A program made the translations under genes and the position numbers. Below are positions 18,389 to 28,351 of a stretch of DNA of 64,000 bases, in pieces. Origin of the DNA: Bacteroidota bacterium (GTDB lineage: Bacteria; Bacteroidota; Bacteroidia; Chitinophagales; Chitinophagaceae); the NCBI GenBank assembly GCA_029561255.1, contig JAKQJH010000196.1:1-64000 (forward strand), in the 5' to 3' direction. Below the pieces are notes generated by a model. That model was given only the letters and a program-made list of their open reading frames with translations. It was not told where the DNA came from and did not search any database. The number at the start of each line of letters is the position of its first letter. The first letter of the stretch is position 1.

Positions 18389-20926
18389 TTAGCTGGCCTT
18401 ACTGCTTTCTTTCCAGGCCATAAAGAGTCCGCCAACCAGGATCAGGGCAATCAGGATCGACGCGATGAACATAATCGAACGGCCCTTGGCCACAGATTCA
18501 GGCTCAAACACAAATTTTATGGCATGTTTACCTGCTGGTACGGAGATACCGCGTAACAAATAGTTGACATTGAGGTAATCGGTTTTCTTCCCATCCACAT
18601 AAGCGTTCCAGCCCTTGGGATAATAAATCTCGCTGAATACGGCAAACTGGGGGCCGCTGCCATTCACTTCATATTCCACCGCGTCATTATCAAATTTCGT
18701 CATGCTGATCGTGGCCAGGGAGTCGCGCAGGGGTTGTATAAGACCTGTTGCGGCCGCTTTCTCCACGATCGCTGTATCACGGAGATTGGTGCTGCCCAGG
18801 GCATTGATAGAGGCTACGCGATCTTCCACCACTTTAACATGACTGACCAGCCAGCAGGGGCCAAAAGCTTCCTCGCGTTTGATCAGGGTATCTCCGCCAC
18901 TAAACGGACTTTGTGTGATCAGGTATTTTGTATTCAGCATATTTAACACACCCGGATTGGTGGATCGGCTGAAATAACGTTCGATAATGTCCTGGTAGAT
19001 CCGCAGTTTGGCCGGATGATAACCGCCTACCGATTTATGGAAGTAGGAAGTACGGGATTCACTGAACGGACTTCCGCTTGAAGTCCCCAGCATATTAAAT
19101 ACCCGGTAATTGGGTGATTGGTCTGTTTTTATCTGTGTATCAAATGGGGAGGCACTGAAGTTGGCATTGGCATAATCATCCGTACTTACAAAAAGCTTAT
19201 CAGCGTCACGGCGTTCTGAATATTGATCATTATCGTTATTGAAGAATTTATAACTGGAGATTGTAATGTCCAGGGTACTGATCACCAACAGTACGATTCC
19301 GGCCACCAGGGCAGAAATTTTTCCCTTGGCAAATAGGAGCAGGGTCAAAGCAGCCATCAAGACAATACCAAAGGCACGGAGGATCTGTCCGCCAAACATG
19401 GACTTTCTTTCATCTTTCAGAGCAGAAACAATAATACGGCCCACTTCATCATTACCTGTTTGTTGTACAGACCCGGAAAGGATACCGGCATCATCACCGC
19501 TTCCATAATCCATTCCGATATACAACAGTGCCAGTAAGCCAAATAATCCACCTACTGTATACAGGATGGGTTTCATGTTTTTGGTAAAGAATTCACGGCT
19601 CTTTTCGGCAAAAATTAATTGCTGAAGGGTAAGTATGGTCATAATGGCCATGGTGAACTGCGGGATCACCTGGGCAAAGGATGGAGCCCTGAACTTATTA
19701 TACAAGGGCAGATGCTCAAACAGGAATACATTGAAGCCCGCAAAGTTCTTACCCCAGGTCATGAATATACCCAGCAGGGTAGCCGCCAATAATCCCCAAC
19801 GTAAAGGAGACCGGATGACCACAAAGCCGATCAGGCCGAGTATAAAAATAATTACACCCAGGTAGGCAGGTCCGGCCGTGAATATCTTACCCCAGTATTT
19901 CTGCATACTCTGTGCAATCTGCTCCGCCTGATTGGGTGCAAATCCTTTGTCGGATAATTTTTCTGCCACTTTGGATCCTTCCCCAAAACGGGCATAGCTG
20001 CCGCCACCAAATGCATTAGGCATAAGGAGGGTGAAGGTTTCAGCTTTACCTAAACTATATTCAAACGCATAACTGGTGTCGAGCCCGCTGGTATTGGCTT
20101 TTTTAACGGAATCCCCTTCAATAGATATTTCTTTGCCACCCCGCATGGTGAACTTACTGTATTCAGAAGTGGTCATCAATACAAGCGCATTCCCTGCTAC
20201 ACCAATGACGGCTGCCAGCACGGTTAATCCGCCGGCAATACCAATATGTTTCCAGTCTTTTTCTTTGATCCATTTAACCAGGTAACCAAGGGTGACCAGT
20301 ACGGCAATCAGGAAAAAATAGTAGCTCACCTGGAAGTGGTTTACGCTCAGTTCCTGGTATGTGCCAAAAGTGGTCAGCGCCAGTCCCAGCCAGTATTTTT
20401 TATTGTAAATACTAATCAGTCCGGCCATCAACAAGGGCATAAATGCTGTGGCCAGCATCTGGGTATCGTGACCTGCTGCCACGATTACGGGGTTATAGGT
20501 TGAGAACGAATAGGCGAGGGCACCAATCATACCCACAATAGGGTTTACGCCCATAACGAGGGCCAGGATATAAAAACAGAGACAGGCCAGGAAGAAGAAG
20601 TTCATGGGTTTGGGCAGCCCCAGGGACATGACTTTTACCGTATCGGGCAGGATGGTCTTTCCTTCCATCGCTACCTGGTAATTGGGCATTCCGCTGAAAA
20701 GATTGGGATTCCACAGGGGGAAATGACCATTTTTCTCCTTGTATTCAAAGGAGTTCTGGGCCATCCCTTTCCAGCCTACATTGTCATGCTGGTTCATCAC
20801 ATTGCCTTCCAGCACCGGTTTGCAAAACAGGGCAGAGACAGCAAGAAAGAGCACAAGAGCAAGGGCGTGGGGGAGTAATTTTTTCAGCAGGGAATTCTTC
20901 ATACACCGTCGGTATTTAGCTGCCAA
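18389..20926 (-). CDS. YfhO-like multipass membrane protein
   Basis: 845 aa; many TMs, NQHDNVGWKGMAQNSFEYKEKNGHFPLWNPNLFSGMPNYQ, C-terminal YYPKGWNAYVDGKKTDYLNVNYLLRGISVPAGKHAIKFVFEP. Confidence 0.85.
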   Translation of the reverse strand: MAAKYRRCMKNSLLKKLLPHALALVLFLAVSALFCKPVLEGNVMNQHDNVGWKGMAQNSFEYKEKNGHFPLWNPNLFSGMPNYQVAMEGKTILPDTVKVMSLGLPKPMNFFFLACLCFYILALVMGVNPIVGMIGALAYSFSTYNPVIVAAGHDTQMLATAFMPLLMAGLISIYNKKYWLGLALTTFGTYQELSVNHFQVSYYFFLIAVLVTLGYLVKWIKEKDWKHIGIAGGLTVLAAVIGVAGNALVLMTTSEYSKFTMRGGKEISIEGDSVKKANTSGLDTSYAFEYSLGKAETFTLLMPNAFGGGSYARFGEGSKVAEKLSDKGFAPNQAEQIAQSMQKYWGKIFTAGPAYLGVIIFILGLIGFVVIRSPLRWGLLAATLLGIFMTWGKNFAGFNVFLFEHLPLYNKFRAPSFAQVIPQFTMAIMTILTLQQLIFAEKSREFFTKNMKPILYTVGGLFGLLALLYIGMDYGSGDDAGILSGSVQQTGNDEVGRIIVSALKDERKSMFGGQILRAFGIVLMAALTLLLFAKGKISALVAGIVLLVISTLDITISSYKFFNNDNDQYSERRDADKLFVSTDDYANANFSASPFDTQIKTDQSPNYRVFNMLGTSSGSPFSESRTSYFHKSVGGYHPAKLRIYQDIIERYFSRSTNPGVLNMLNTKYLITQSPFSGGDTLIKREEAFGPCWLVSHVKVVEDRVASINALGSTNLRDTAIVEKAAATGLIQPLRDSLATISMTKFDNDAVEYEVNGSGPQFAVFSEIYYPKGWNAYVDGKKTDYLNVNYLLRGISVPAGKHAIKFVFEPESVAKGRSIMFIASILIALILVGGLFMAWKESSKAS

Positions 20927-20949
20927 AATAATGCTATTTTAGGCGAAAA

Positions 20950-21264
20950 TTGCTGATGCGCTGGCTTTTATTTTTATCCCGACTGGCCTTTATCTGTGGC
21001 ATTGCTTTCCTGGTTTCTTTGGGCATAGCGATGGCCAAAACAGAGAATAATGAACCCATATCCTCCACAATTATCATGATCGGGTATGGGATGGGAATGG
21101 TGCTGGTTCCCTTCACGGTACTTTGTTATCTTTTAGTCGCTTTTTCGAAGAAAAAACTCAGACAGATTGTTCCGTTATGGCTGATCATTGCTAATATTAT
21201 TTTTCTGTGTGTATTAGTCTATTATATATTTTACCTCAATGATCCATACTATCATCAGGGATAA
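20950..21264 (+). CDS. small membrane protein, hypothetical
   Basis: 104 aa with three predicted TM segments; overlaps next gene start by 26 bp. Confidence 0.65.
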   Translation: MLMRWLLFLSRLAFICGIAFLVSLGIAMAKTENNEPISSTIIMIGYGMGMVLVPFTVLCYLLVAFSKKKLRQIVPLWLIIANIIFLCVLVYYIFYLNDPYYHQG

Positions 21265-22036
21265 ACCCACCCGTTTATTCATTATTCTCGCGGGGATTTT
21301 TATTTCCACCGCGCTGATCGCCGAATTTATCGGGGTGAAAATTTTTTCACTCGAAGCAACGCTGGGCATTAAACCGGCGGCGATCCATTTATTCGGCGGC
21401 ACCTATTCCTTCAATCTCACCTGCGGGGTCTTGTTGTGGCCGGTGGTGTTTGTAATGACTGATATCATTAATGAATACTACGGGGTGAAAGGGGTGCGTT
21501 TCCTCAGCTGGCTCACCATTGCCCTGATCGGCTTTGGTTTCCTGATCGTCTTTGGCGCCTTACAAACTACCCCCAATACCTGGTGGGTGACCAGTAAAAA
21601 GGATATTGGGATTGAAAATATGGAAACGGCTTTTCATGGTATTTACGGGCAGGGATTGGGCATCATTATCGCCTCCATGACTGCTTTCCTCGTGGCCCAG
21701 TTACTGGATGTGTTCGTTTTTCATAAGATCAAAAAATGGACGGGCGAGAAAAAGATCTGGCTCCGGGCCACCGGCTCCACCATTGTCTCCCAACTGATCG
21801 ACAGTTTTGTGGTACTGATCATTGCCTTTTATCTCTATCCCAAACTGGTAAAAGGACAAGGAGACCCCTGGCCCTTTGATCAGCTGATCGCCATCTGTAT
21901 TGTCAACTATATCTATAAGTTTATCGTAGCGCTCTTACTGACACCGGTGATCTATGCTGTTCATGGCTGGATCGAAAAATACCTGGGACATGAGAGAGCA
22001 GCTGAAATGAAAAAAGCCGCGATGTCTGATGAGTAA
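21239..22036 (+). CDS. queuosine precursor transporter (VUT/YhhQ family)
   Basis: 265 aa; SFNLTCGVLLWPVVFVMTDIINEYYGVKGVRFLSW..., TGSTIVSQLIDSFVVLIIAFYL. Confidence 0.9.
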   Translation: MIHTIIRDKPTRLFIILAGIFISTALIAEFIGVKIFSLEATLGIKPAAIHLFGGTYSFNLTCGVLLWPVVFVMTDIINEYYGVKGVRFLSWLTIALIGFGFLIVFGALQTTPNTWWVTSKKDIGIENMETAFHGIYGQGLGIIIASMTAFLVAQLLDVFVFHKIKKWTGEKKIWLRATGSTIVSQLIDSFVVLIIAFYLYPKLVKGQGDPWPFDQLIAICIVNYIYKFIVALLLTPVIYAVHGWIEKYLGHERAAEMKKAAMSDE

Positions 22037-22053
22037 AAAGTAGTGTGGTAAAA

Positions 22054-22518
22054 TCAGTATTGCTTTTTTACCAGTCCGGCTACAATTTTATCAATTGGCA
22101 AGGTCAGGTCTGCGTCGGAGAAATTTTCCCAATTTATAAACCGGAAAGTTTCGGTTTCTTTTTTCTCTTCGTAAACGGCCATTTGTGCAGCGTCAAAATC
22201 AAAAGGTTTACTTCGTAATGGCGCAGTAATTTCTTCCTGTGCATGGGCAAAATAATAAATCGAAATGATCTGGTGTTCCGGGTTGAAAGCAGACATCTGG
22301 AAATAGTCGGTCGTGTATAAATGATGACCGATGGTCACTTTGAGATTCATCTCTTCCATAAATTCCCGCTGCAGACAGTCTCTCGTTCCTTCCCCGAATT
22401 CCAGTCCCCCCCCGGGAAACTTAGTTATATACATGCCCCGGATCAGTTCATCACTGACCAGTACCTGTTTCAGTTCATTGATCAGTAATCCATAAACCCG
22501 GATATTAAATCGGTTCAT
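22054..22518 (-). CDS. NUDIX hydrolase
   Basis: MNRFNIRVYGLLINELKQVLVSDEL...FPGGGLEFGEGTRDCLQREFMEEMNL (Nudix box); start moved from 22590 to the internal ATG at 22518, just after the corA stop. Confidence 0.92.
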   Translation of the reverse strand: MNRFNIRVYGLLINELKQVLVSDELIRGMYITKFPGGGLEFGEGTRDCLQREFMEEMNLKVTIGHHLYTTDYFQMSAFNPEHQIISIYYFAHAQEEITAPLRSKPFDFDAAQMAVYEEKKETETFRFINWENFSDADLTLPIDKIVAGLVKKQY

Positions 22519-22522
22519 ACGA

Positions 22523-23461
22523 TCAGAATATTTTTTTACGTAGAAACAGCCAGCCGATCGCCACGGCAATAGCGAGGGAGAGCAGGGCAACTATATAAAA
22601 AGCGTAAGGGGAGTGTTCAAAGCCACTGGGTACATTCATCCCGAACAAACTCGCGATCAGTACCGGGAAGGTCATTACAATGGTGATTACCGCCAGTCGT
22701 TTCAATACCTGGTTCTGGTTATTGGCAATGATACTTGCAAAAGCATCCAGGGTACTGCTGAGGATATTCGTATAGATATTGGCCATCTCCAGGGCCTGTG
22801 AATTATCCACGATCAGGTCATTCAGGAATTCTTTCTCTTCTTCATTCAGCCCCAGGAAATTGGTCCGTTCCATTTTCATCATCAGCATTTCATTGCTTCG
22901 GAGTGCTGTTACAAAATACACCAGGCTTTTCTGGATCCGCATCAGTTGCAGCAGTTGCTCATTTTCACTGGAGGCATAGAGTTTCTGTTCCACCAGGTTC
23001 CGCCGTTGGTTAATCTCTTTCAGGTGATCCATGAAATTCTGGACGATCTTTTCAAACACTTTCAGCACCATCATGTTCTTCTTTTCGGGATTTCGGTGCG
23101 GAAACGTATTCAGGAATTTCTTAATGGCCGGGTTTTCAAATGAGTTGACCGTTACGATCTGGTTGTGGGTAAGGATAATACAGATCGGAATGGTGATATA
23201 GAACGCATCACTGTCGTTGAACGAATTGTTTTCCGTCGGGGTTTTGATTACAATCAGCCGGACATTATCCTCTTCTTCAAAGCGGCTTCTTTCGTCGATA
23301 TCCAGGGAGTCGGTCAGGAAGTCAATGGGTATATCCAGTCCTTCCGATAATTCAAAAAACTCTTCCTGCTTCAGGGGAGGTAAAATATTGACCCAGGAGC
23401 CGGTCTCCGGCTTGTCAATTTCCACCGTCTGCAGGTTGTTGTTTTTGAAATACTGAATCAT
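22523..23461 (-). CDS. corA: CorA family magnesium/divalent cation transporter
   Basis: 312 aa; C-terminal two-TM with IASLFGMNVPSG (GMN motif). Confidence 0.93.
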   Translation of the reverse strand: MIQYFKNNNLQTVEIDKPETGSWVNILPPLKQEEFFELSEGLDIPIDFLTDSLDIDERSRFEEEDNVRLIVIKTPTENNSFNDSDAFYITIPICIILTHNQIVTVNSFENPAIKKFLNTFPHRNPEKKNMMVLKVFEKIVQNFMDHLKEINQRRNLVEQKLYASSENEQLLQLMRIQKSLVYFVTALRSNEMLMMKMERTNFLGLNEEEKEFLNDLIVDNSQALEMANIYTNILSSTLDAFASIIANNQNQVLKRLAVITIVMTFPVLIASLFGMNVPSGFEHSPYAFYIVALLSLAIAVAIGWLFLRKKIF

Positions 23462-23515
23462 AGCGTCGTAAAGGTAAGCCCGCCCGGGCAGATTCCCTTT
23501 TCAATCTTAAATGAG

Positions 23516-24304
23516 TTAGTTGATTTCCAGTGTGCCTTCGAATACCCGTTCTGCAGGGCCACAAAGCCAGATATTATGGTAAGTCTCATTGTCAGTCCGT
23601 TCAAACTCTACTGTCAGGTTGCCGCCCAATGTCGTTACTTCAATATCATTGTACCCGTTTTCATTATGATAACTCATCAGGGCCGCAGCAGTTACTCCGG
23701 TGCCGCAGGAGTAGGTTTCGTCTTCCACCCCCCGTTCATAGGTACGTACTTTGATCTTATTGGTATTATCCTGTTGTTCCACAAAATTTACATTGATCCC
23801 TTCTTCCGCAAAATCACGGCTATACCGGATCTCATGTCCTTTCTTATATACATCCAGGTCCATCACTTCTTTTACCAGCCTTATATAATGGGGGGAACCG
23901 GTATTCAGGATAAAGTCGCCATGAAATTTCCGGATATGATCCACATCTTTCATCTTCAGAGATACGATTCCTTCAATATCAATCTCCGCTTCATGGGGCC
24001 CATCGGAGGCCAGGAAATGATAGGTCTCCCGGTGTATACCGAGGTGATAGGCAAACTTGGTGATGCACCGTCCGCCATTGCCGCACATGCTGCCTTCTTT
24101 GCCATCCGCGTTATAATATTTCATTTCGAAATCATAGCCCTCGAGTGTATTCAGCAACATCAGTCCGTCGGCCCCGATGCCGAAGCGGCGGTTGCATAAA
24201 TGATTAATCTGGGCCGTAGTCAGACCGGAATACGCTTGTCCCCGGTTATCAGCCAAAATAAAATCATTACCCGTGCCCTGGTATTTATAAAAATGAAATT
24301 TCAT
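23516..24304 (-). CDS. dapF: diaminopimelate epimerase
   Basis: 262 aa; FYKYQGTGNDFILADN, GKEGSMCGNGGRC, ERGVEDETYSCGTGVTAAA. Confidence 0.97.
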   Translation of the reverse strand: MKFHFYKYQGTGNDFILADNRGQAYSGLTTAQINHLCNRRFGIGADGLMLLNTLEGYDFEMKYYNADGKEGSMCGNGGRCITKFAYHLGIHRETYHFLASDGPHEAEIDIEGIVSLKMKDVDHIRKFHGDFILNTGSPHYIRLVKEVMDLDVYKKGHEIRYSRDFAEEGINVNFVEQQDNTNKIKVRTYERGVEDETYSCGTGVTAAALMSYHNENGYNDIEVTTLGGNLTVEFERTDNETYHNIWLCGPAERVFEGTLEIN

Positions 24305-25182
24305 CAGATATGATCGGCGAATTGTTCAATAAATTTTTTAATCAGGTTTTCCACGGCGGCTTTCCCGTCTTTGGAGAATTCCTGTTTTACCCGGTTTGCT
24401 ACAATGGCATTCAGGGCAAGACAATTATGGCCTAATAATTTCCCCAAGCCATAAATAGCGGAGGTTTCCATTTCAAAATTACTGATCCGGTGCTGACCAA
24501 AACGAAAATCAGTCAGCCGGTTGATCAGGTTGGGGTTGCGGATACCCAGTCGCAGTACCCGGCCCTGCGGACCATAGAAGCCGGGGCAGGTAACGGTGAT
24601 ACCCTGGTGAAAATCCGTTACAAAATGTTTAATCAGGGAAGCCGCGCAGCTGCTGATATACGGATGGCCGGTCTGGCTATGGATCTGTGTATGAGTGATA
24701 AAAGAATGCAGGAGCTGTTGCTCTTCATCATTATGGTCCAGCCGGTAAAAATTCAGCAGATTATCCACGCCCAGTCCATGGGTGGACGCCACAAAACTAT
24801 CTACCGGAATATCGGCTTGCAGGGAGCCCGAAGTGCCCAATCGTACAATATTCAGTGATTTCAGCTCTTTTTTAATCTCCCGGCTGACAAAGTCAATATT
24901 GACCAGGGCGTCCAGTTCATTCAGCACGATATCGATATTGTCCGGGCCGATGCCGGAAGAAAGGACGGTAATCCGCTTTTTGCCCACCAGCCCGGTATGA
25001 CTGATAAACTCCCGGTGCTGGCGTTTTACCTCCACCCGGTCAAAATACTTGCTCACTTCGGCCACCCGGTCCGGGTCGCCCACGGTTACCACGGTATCGC
25101 CCAGCTCTTCGGGCCGGAGATCCAGGTGGTAAACGGCTCCGCGATCATTGATGATCAGCTCAGATTCAGCAATTCTGCTCAT
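24304..25182 (-). CDS. nucleoside phosphorylase (uridine phosphorylase-like)
   Basis: 292 aa; VGDPDRVAEVSKYFD, SSGIGPDNIDIVLNEL, IVRLGTSGSLQADIPV, NFEMETSAIYGLGKLLGH. Confidence 0.9.
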   Translation of the reverse strand: MSRIAESELIINDRGAVYHLDLRPEELGDTVVTVGDPDRVAEVSKYFDRVEVKRQHREFISHTGLVGKKRITVLSSGIGPDNIDIVLNELDALVNIDFVSREIKKELKSLNIVRLGTSGSLQADIPVDSFVASTHGLGVDNLLNFYRLDHNDEEQQLLHSFITHTQIHSQTGHPYISSCAASLIKHFVTDFHQGITVTCPGFYGPQGRVLRLGIRNPNLINRLTDFRFGQHRISNFEMETSAIYGLGKLLGHNCLALNAIVANRVKQEFSKDGKAAVENLIKKFIEQFADHI

Positions 25183-25254
25183 ATAACTGGTTTAATATGA
25201 CGGAAATAAATCTATTTCAAAAATATGCTTATTTTCGCACCGGTTTTAAAAAAG

Positions 25255-25325
25255 GGTCCTGTGGCCGAGTGGCTAGGCAGAGCTCTGCAAAAGCTCCTAC
25301 AGCGGTTCGAATCCGCTCGGGACCT
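25255..25325 (+). tRNA. tRNA-Cys (GCA)
   Basis: Acceptor ggtcctg/cgggacc with U73; anticodon stem gagct-CTGCAAA-agctc, GCA anticodon; T arm agcgg-TTCGAAT-ccgct. Confidence 0.97.
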
Positions 25326-25333
25326 CGGAAAAA

Positions 25334-25364
25334 GGGAACAATCGAATAGATTGTTCCCTTTTTT
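25334..25364 (+). terminator. rho-independent terminator after tRNA-Cys
   Basis: gggaacaatc-gaata-gattgttccc followed by T run. Confidence 0.9.
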
Positions 25365-25491
25365 AATGCATGAAAACTGCCGGTTAGCCAGGTTAAGGTC
25401 TGTAAAAGCACATATGTCTGGTAACATGTCTGTCCATCCATCTCTCCATGTCACAAGAATAACAGCCAGTAACCCCGTAGTATCGACACGA

Positions 25492-25525
25492 ACCACTTAG
25501 TCTTTTCACAGTTACCACTTAGTCT
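25492..25525. promoter_or_regulatory. 12-bp direct repeat ACCACTTAGTCT x2, 22 bp start-to-start, upstream of the ice-binding-like gene
   Basis: Copies at 25492-25503 and 25514-25525, about 75-110 bp upstream of ATG 25600. Confidence 0.6.
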
Positions 25526-25599
25526 GCATAACATTATCGGTAGTCATCATTGTTGTTGGATTCTATGGGTACATTGTATTTTACCCAAAAAGCGATCCT

Positions 25600-26838
25600 A
25601 TGAAAAACCTGGCAATATTCTTTACTGCCGTTTCTCTTATTTTGTTCTCAGCCTTTATTTCAGCACAGGCGCCTGACCTTAAAACAGCCGCCAATTTTGT
25701 TTTCTTTACTACCACAGGAGCCGTCAGTAATACCGGGACTTCTTTCGTTACCCCCAGAATCGGGACGAACAATGGAGCCATCACCGGTTTCGACTTATTA
25801 CCCGGACAAACTGAATCAGGGAACAGCATTACAGCAGAAGCTGCTGCAGACCTGCAGGATGCCTATAACCTGTTGAAGCTATCCGAACAGACTTTTCCTA
25901 CCCATGCCGCTATCCTGGGTAATGGCGAGACGCTCTTACCGGGAACCTATTTAATTGCGGAAGCATCTTCAATTGAAGGAAATCTTGTCATGGATGCAGG
26001 AGGAAACGCGAATGCCATTTTCATCATAAAAATAGAAGGTGCTTTCTCTCCCGGGCCTTCATCCCAAGTCATATTAACAGGGGGAGCCCTTGCCTGCAAT
26101 ATTTACTGGGCGGTAGAAGGAGGGGCCATAGCGATGGCTGCATCGAGTAAAATGAAAGGGAATTTTATAGCCAATCCCGGGGCTGTTTCGATGGCGGCCA
26201 GCAGTTCGCTCGAGGGCAGATTACTCTCAACCACCGGCGCGATTTCCGTTGATGGGGTCACCGCCGCCATACCCGTTTGTAGTGCCTTGTTACCGCTTAT
26301 ACTTACTGATTTTACTTTGCAGAAACAGGGTAACGCTGTTGTACTGTTATGGACGGGTAAGGATGAACATTCATTTGCAGGTTACGAATTGCAGCGTTCA
26401 CAGGACGGGTTTATATTTAATAGCATAGGATTTGTTGTTTCATCCGGCGATACCGGGCCTGTTAACTATCAATGGACAGATCAACAACCTTTACCCGCCA
26501 TGAGTTTTTACCGGCTTAAAATGATCGATCGGGATGGAAAGTTTACTTTAAGCCATGTTTTGTTTGTCAGTCAGAATCCCTTGACCGGTTTTTCTATTTT
26601 CCCCAACCCCGTCTCCGCCGGGCAGGTACAACTGCAGATGGCTTCCGTACCCAAAGGGAATTATCAAATGCGGATTTATAATGAGGCCGGTATAAGGATG
26701 AAAGAATTAGATATTAAGATCGGAAACGAAACCGTAAACATAATCACAGTACCCCTCCGGTTAAGCGCCGGATTTTATTTCCTGGTTATTCATGACCCAG
26801 GTGGAAGCAGGCAGGCAATGAAATTCATCATGAAGTAG
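25600..26838 (+). CDS. ice-binding-like (DUF3494) secreted protein with T9SS type A sorting domain
   Basis: 412 aa; signal peptide; TAANFVFFTTTGAVSNTGTSFVTPRIGTNNGAITGF...GNLVMDAGGNANAIFIIKIEGAFSPGPSSQVILTGGALACNIYWAVEGGAIAMAASSKMKGN; C-terminal FSIFPNPVSAGQVQLQ...YNEAG...FLVIH. Confidence 0.88.
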   Translation: MKNLAIFFTAVSLILFSAFISAQAPDLKTAANFVFFTTTGAVSNTGTSFVTPRIGTNNGAITGFDLLPGQTESGNSITAEAAADLQDAYNLLKLSEQTFPTHAAILGNGETLLPGTYLIAEASSIEGNLVMDAGGNANAIFIIKIEGAFSPGPSSQVILTGGALACNIYWAVEGGAIAMAASSKMKGNFIANPGAVSMAASSSLEGRLLSTTGAISVDGVTAAIPVCSALLPLILTDFTLQKQGNAVVLLWTGKDEHSFAGYELQRSQDGFIFNSIGFVVSSGDTGPVNYQWTDQQPLPAMSFYRLKMIDRDGKFTLSHVLFVSQNPLTGFSIFPNPVSAGQVQLQMASVPKGNYQMRIYNEAGIRMKELDIKIGNETVNIITVPLRLSAGFYFLVIHDPGGSRQAMKFIMK

Positions 26839-27012
26839 CACCGCAATGATCCCGGAAAAAAACCTGTGTCCGTATCGATGGATCCTGCCGCGATATGAAA
26901 CCACCAGAATAAAGGGTAAAGACTGTGGGATTTCAGCGCTTTATATGGTATACAATTTTTTTTTATTCTAAGATCATTGAATGGAGTTTTGTTTGGTAAC
27001 TCCGTTTTATTA

Positions 27013-27645
27013 TTATCCGGCTTTCCTGAGTTCTTTCAATTTATTCAGGTAATACATTACTTCCTCATCACTCACCTGCCTGAAATCTTCATAAAATGCC
27101 CCTACACCATAAAATTCAGAGGGGATCAGTAATACGATCACTTCATCCGCTTCTTTTGCCAGCATTTCCACGGCGGGTTCTGAGGCAACAGGCGCAGCGA
27201 TCACAATTTTACCCGGCCTGTTTTTGTGCAGCAGTTTTATTGTTCCCAATATCGTGTTGCCGGTAGCAATACCATCATCAATGATGAGTAAGGTTTTCCC
27301 TTCATAGTTTTCAGGAAGCGTATCCGCTTGCAGCGTTTTTTGCATTTCTTTCAGCCGGCTGCGTATTAGCTGCAATTCAGATTCAATATAATGATCAGTC
27401 ACCCCTTCATGCGGAATAATAAAATAATCGGTAAGACTTGCTGCACCAATCGCATATTCCTTATTTAGCGGGTGGCCGATTTTTTTTGTCAGTACAAGCT
27501 CAACCGGCAGGTTCAGTTCTTTGGCCACGGCATAGGCTACCGGTACGCCTCCCCTGGGTACTGCCATTATTATACCGGGCTCCTTCTTGAATTTTTTCAG
27601 TTTTTCAGCTAACCGGGTACCGGCATCGGTTCTGTTGCGGAACAT
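27013..27645 (-). CDS. phosphoribosyltransferase
   Basis: 210 aa; FRNRTDAGTRLAEKL, IMAVPRGGVPVAYAVAKEL, TLLIIDDGIATGNTILGTI (PRPP-binding motif). Confidence 0.93.
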   Translation of the reverse strand: MFRNRTDAGTRLAEKLKKFKKEPGIIMAVPRGGVPVAYAVAKELNLPVELVLTKKIGHPLNKEYAIGAASLTDYFIIPHEGVTDHYIESELQLIRSRLKEMQKTLQADTLPENYEGKTLLIIDDGIATGNTILGTIKLLHKNRPGKIVIAAPVASEPAVEMLAKEADEVIVLLIPSEFYGVGAFYEDFRQVSDEEVMYYLNKLKELRKAG

Positions 27646-27687
27646 AGTTGCATTTTTTTATTTGTAAAAAATTCCCGGATTGTTAAG

Positions 27688-28341
27688 TCAGGCTTCAACT
27701 GGTATCAGGTAATGCCTGAACCAGGCGGCAGCCAGTTCACAAACTTTATCCATAGTACCGGCTTCTTCAAAAAGATGGGTGGCACCCGGAACAATTTCCA
27801 GTTTATTTTTCCCTTTTATCTGAGCCGCCGCCCATTCATTGAGCCGGATTACTTCAGTATCAAGACTTCCGACTATAAGCAAAGACGGGGCTTCCAGTTT
27901 TATCAGGTAAACTGTGCCCGCCAGGTCAGGCCGTCCACCTCTCGAAACAACCGCCTGTATATTCGGAAGTAAGGAGGCCGCCCTGATTGCGGAAGCGGCA
28001 CCGGTGCTGGCTCCGAAATAACCTAAACTCAGCTGCCTGGCGACTGGTTGTTCAACCAGCCATTCAGTTGCCCTGATCAGCCGTTTTGTTAGTAGGGTTA
28101 TATCAAAACGGTTTTGATAATTAAGATCCTCTTTTTCAGTAAGCAGGTCAAATAACAGGGTCCCGATATTCTGTTGATGAAGATACCGGGCCACAAATTG
28201 GTTACGCGGGCTCAGCCGGCTGCTTCCACTGCCATGTGAAAAAATTACAACTGATTGAGCATGAAGCGGAATTTCCAGTTCGCCGTAAACAAAGCTATTT
28301 TGCACCGGTATGATGACTGTATCATTTAAACGCCAGTCCAT
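27688..28341 (-). CDS. alpha/beta hydrolase (dienelactone hydrolase-like)
   Basis: 217 aa; SVVIFSHGSGSSRLSPRNQFVARYLHQQNIGTLLFDLLT, LGYFGASTGAASAI, PSLLIVGSLDTEVI. Confidence 0.88.
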   Translation of the reverse strand: MDWRLNDTVIIPVQNSFVYGELEIPLHAQSVVIFSHGSGSSRLSPRNQFVARYLHQQNIGTLLFDLLTEKEDLNYQNRFDITLLTKRLIRATEWLVEQPVARQLSLGYFGASTGAASAIRAASLLPNIQAVVSRGGRPDLAGTVYLIKLEAPSLLIVGSLDTEVIRLNEWAAAQIKGKNKLEIVPGATHLFEEAGTMDKVCELAAAWFRHYLIPVEA

Positions 28342-28351
28342 GATTTATTTT

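Noticed and set aside
25225-25500. ORFs on both strands at 25.2-25.5 kb
   Set aside because: They run across tRNA-Cys and its terminator; not credible coding sequences.
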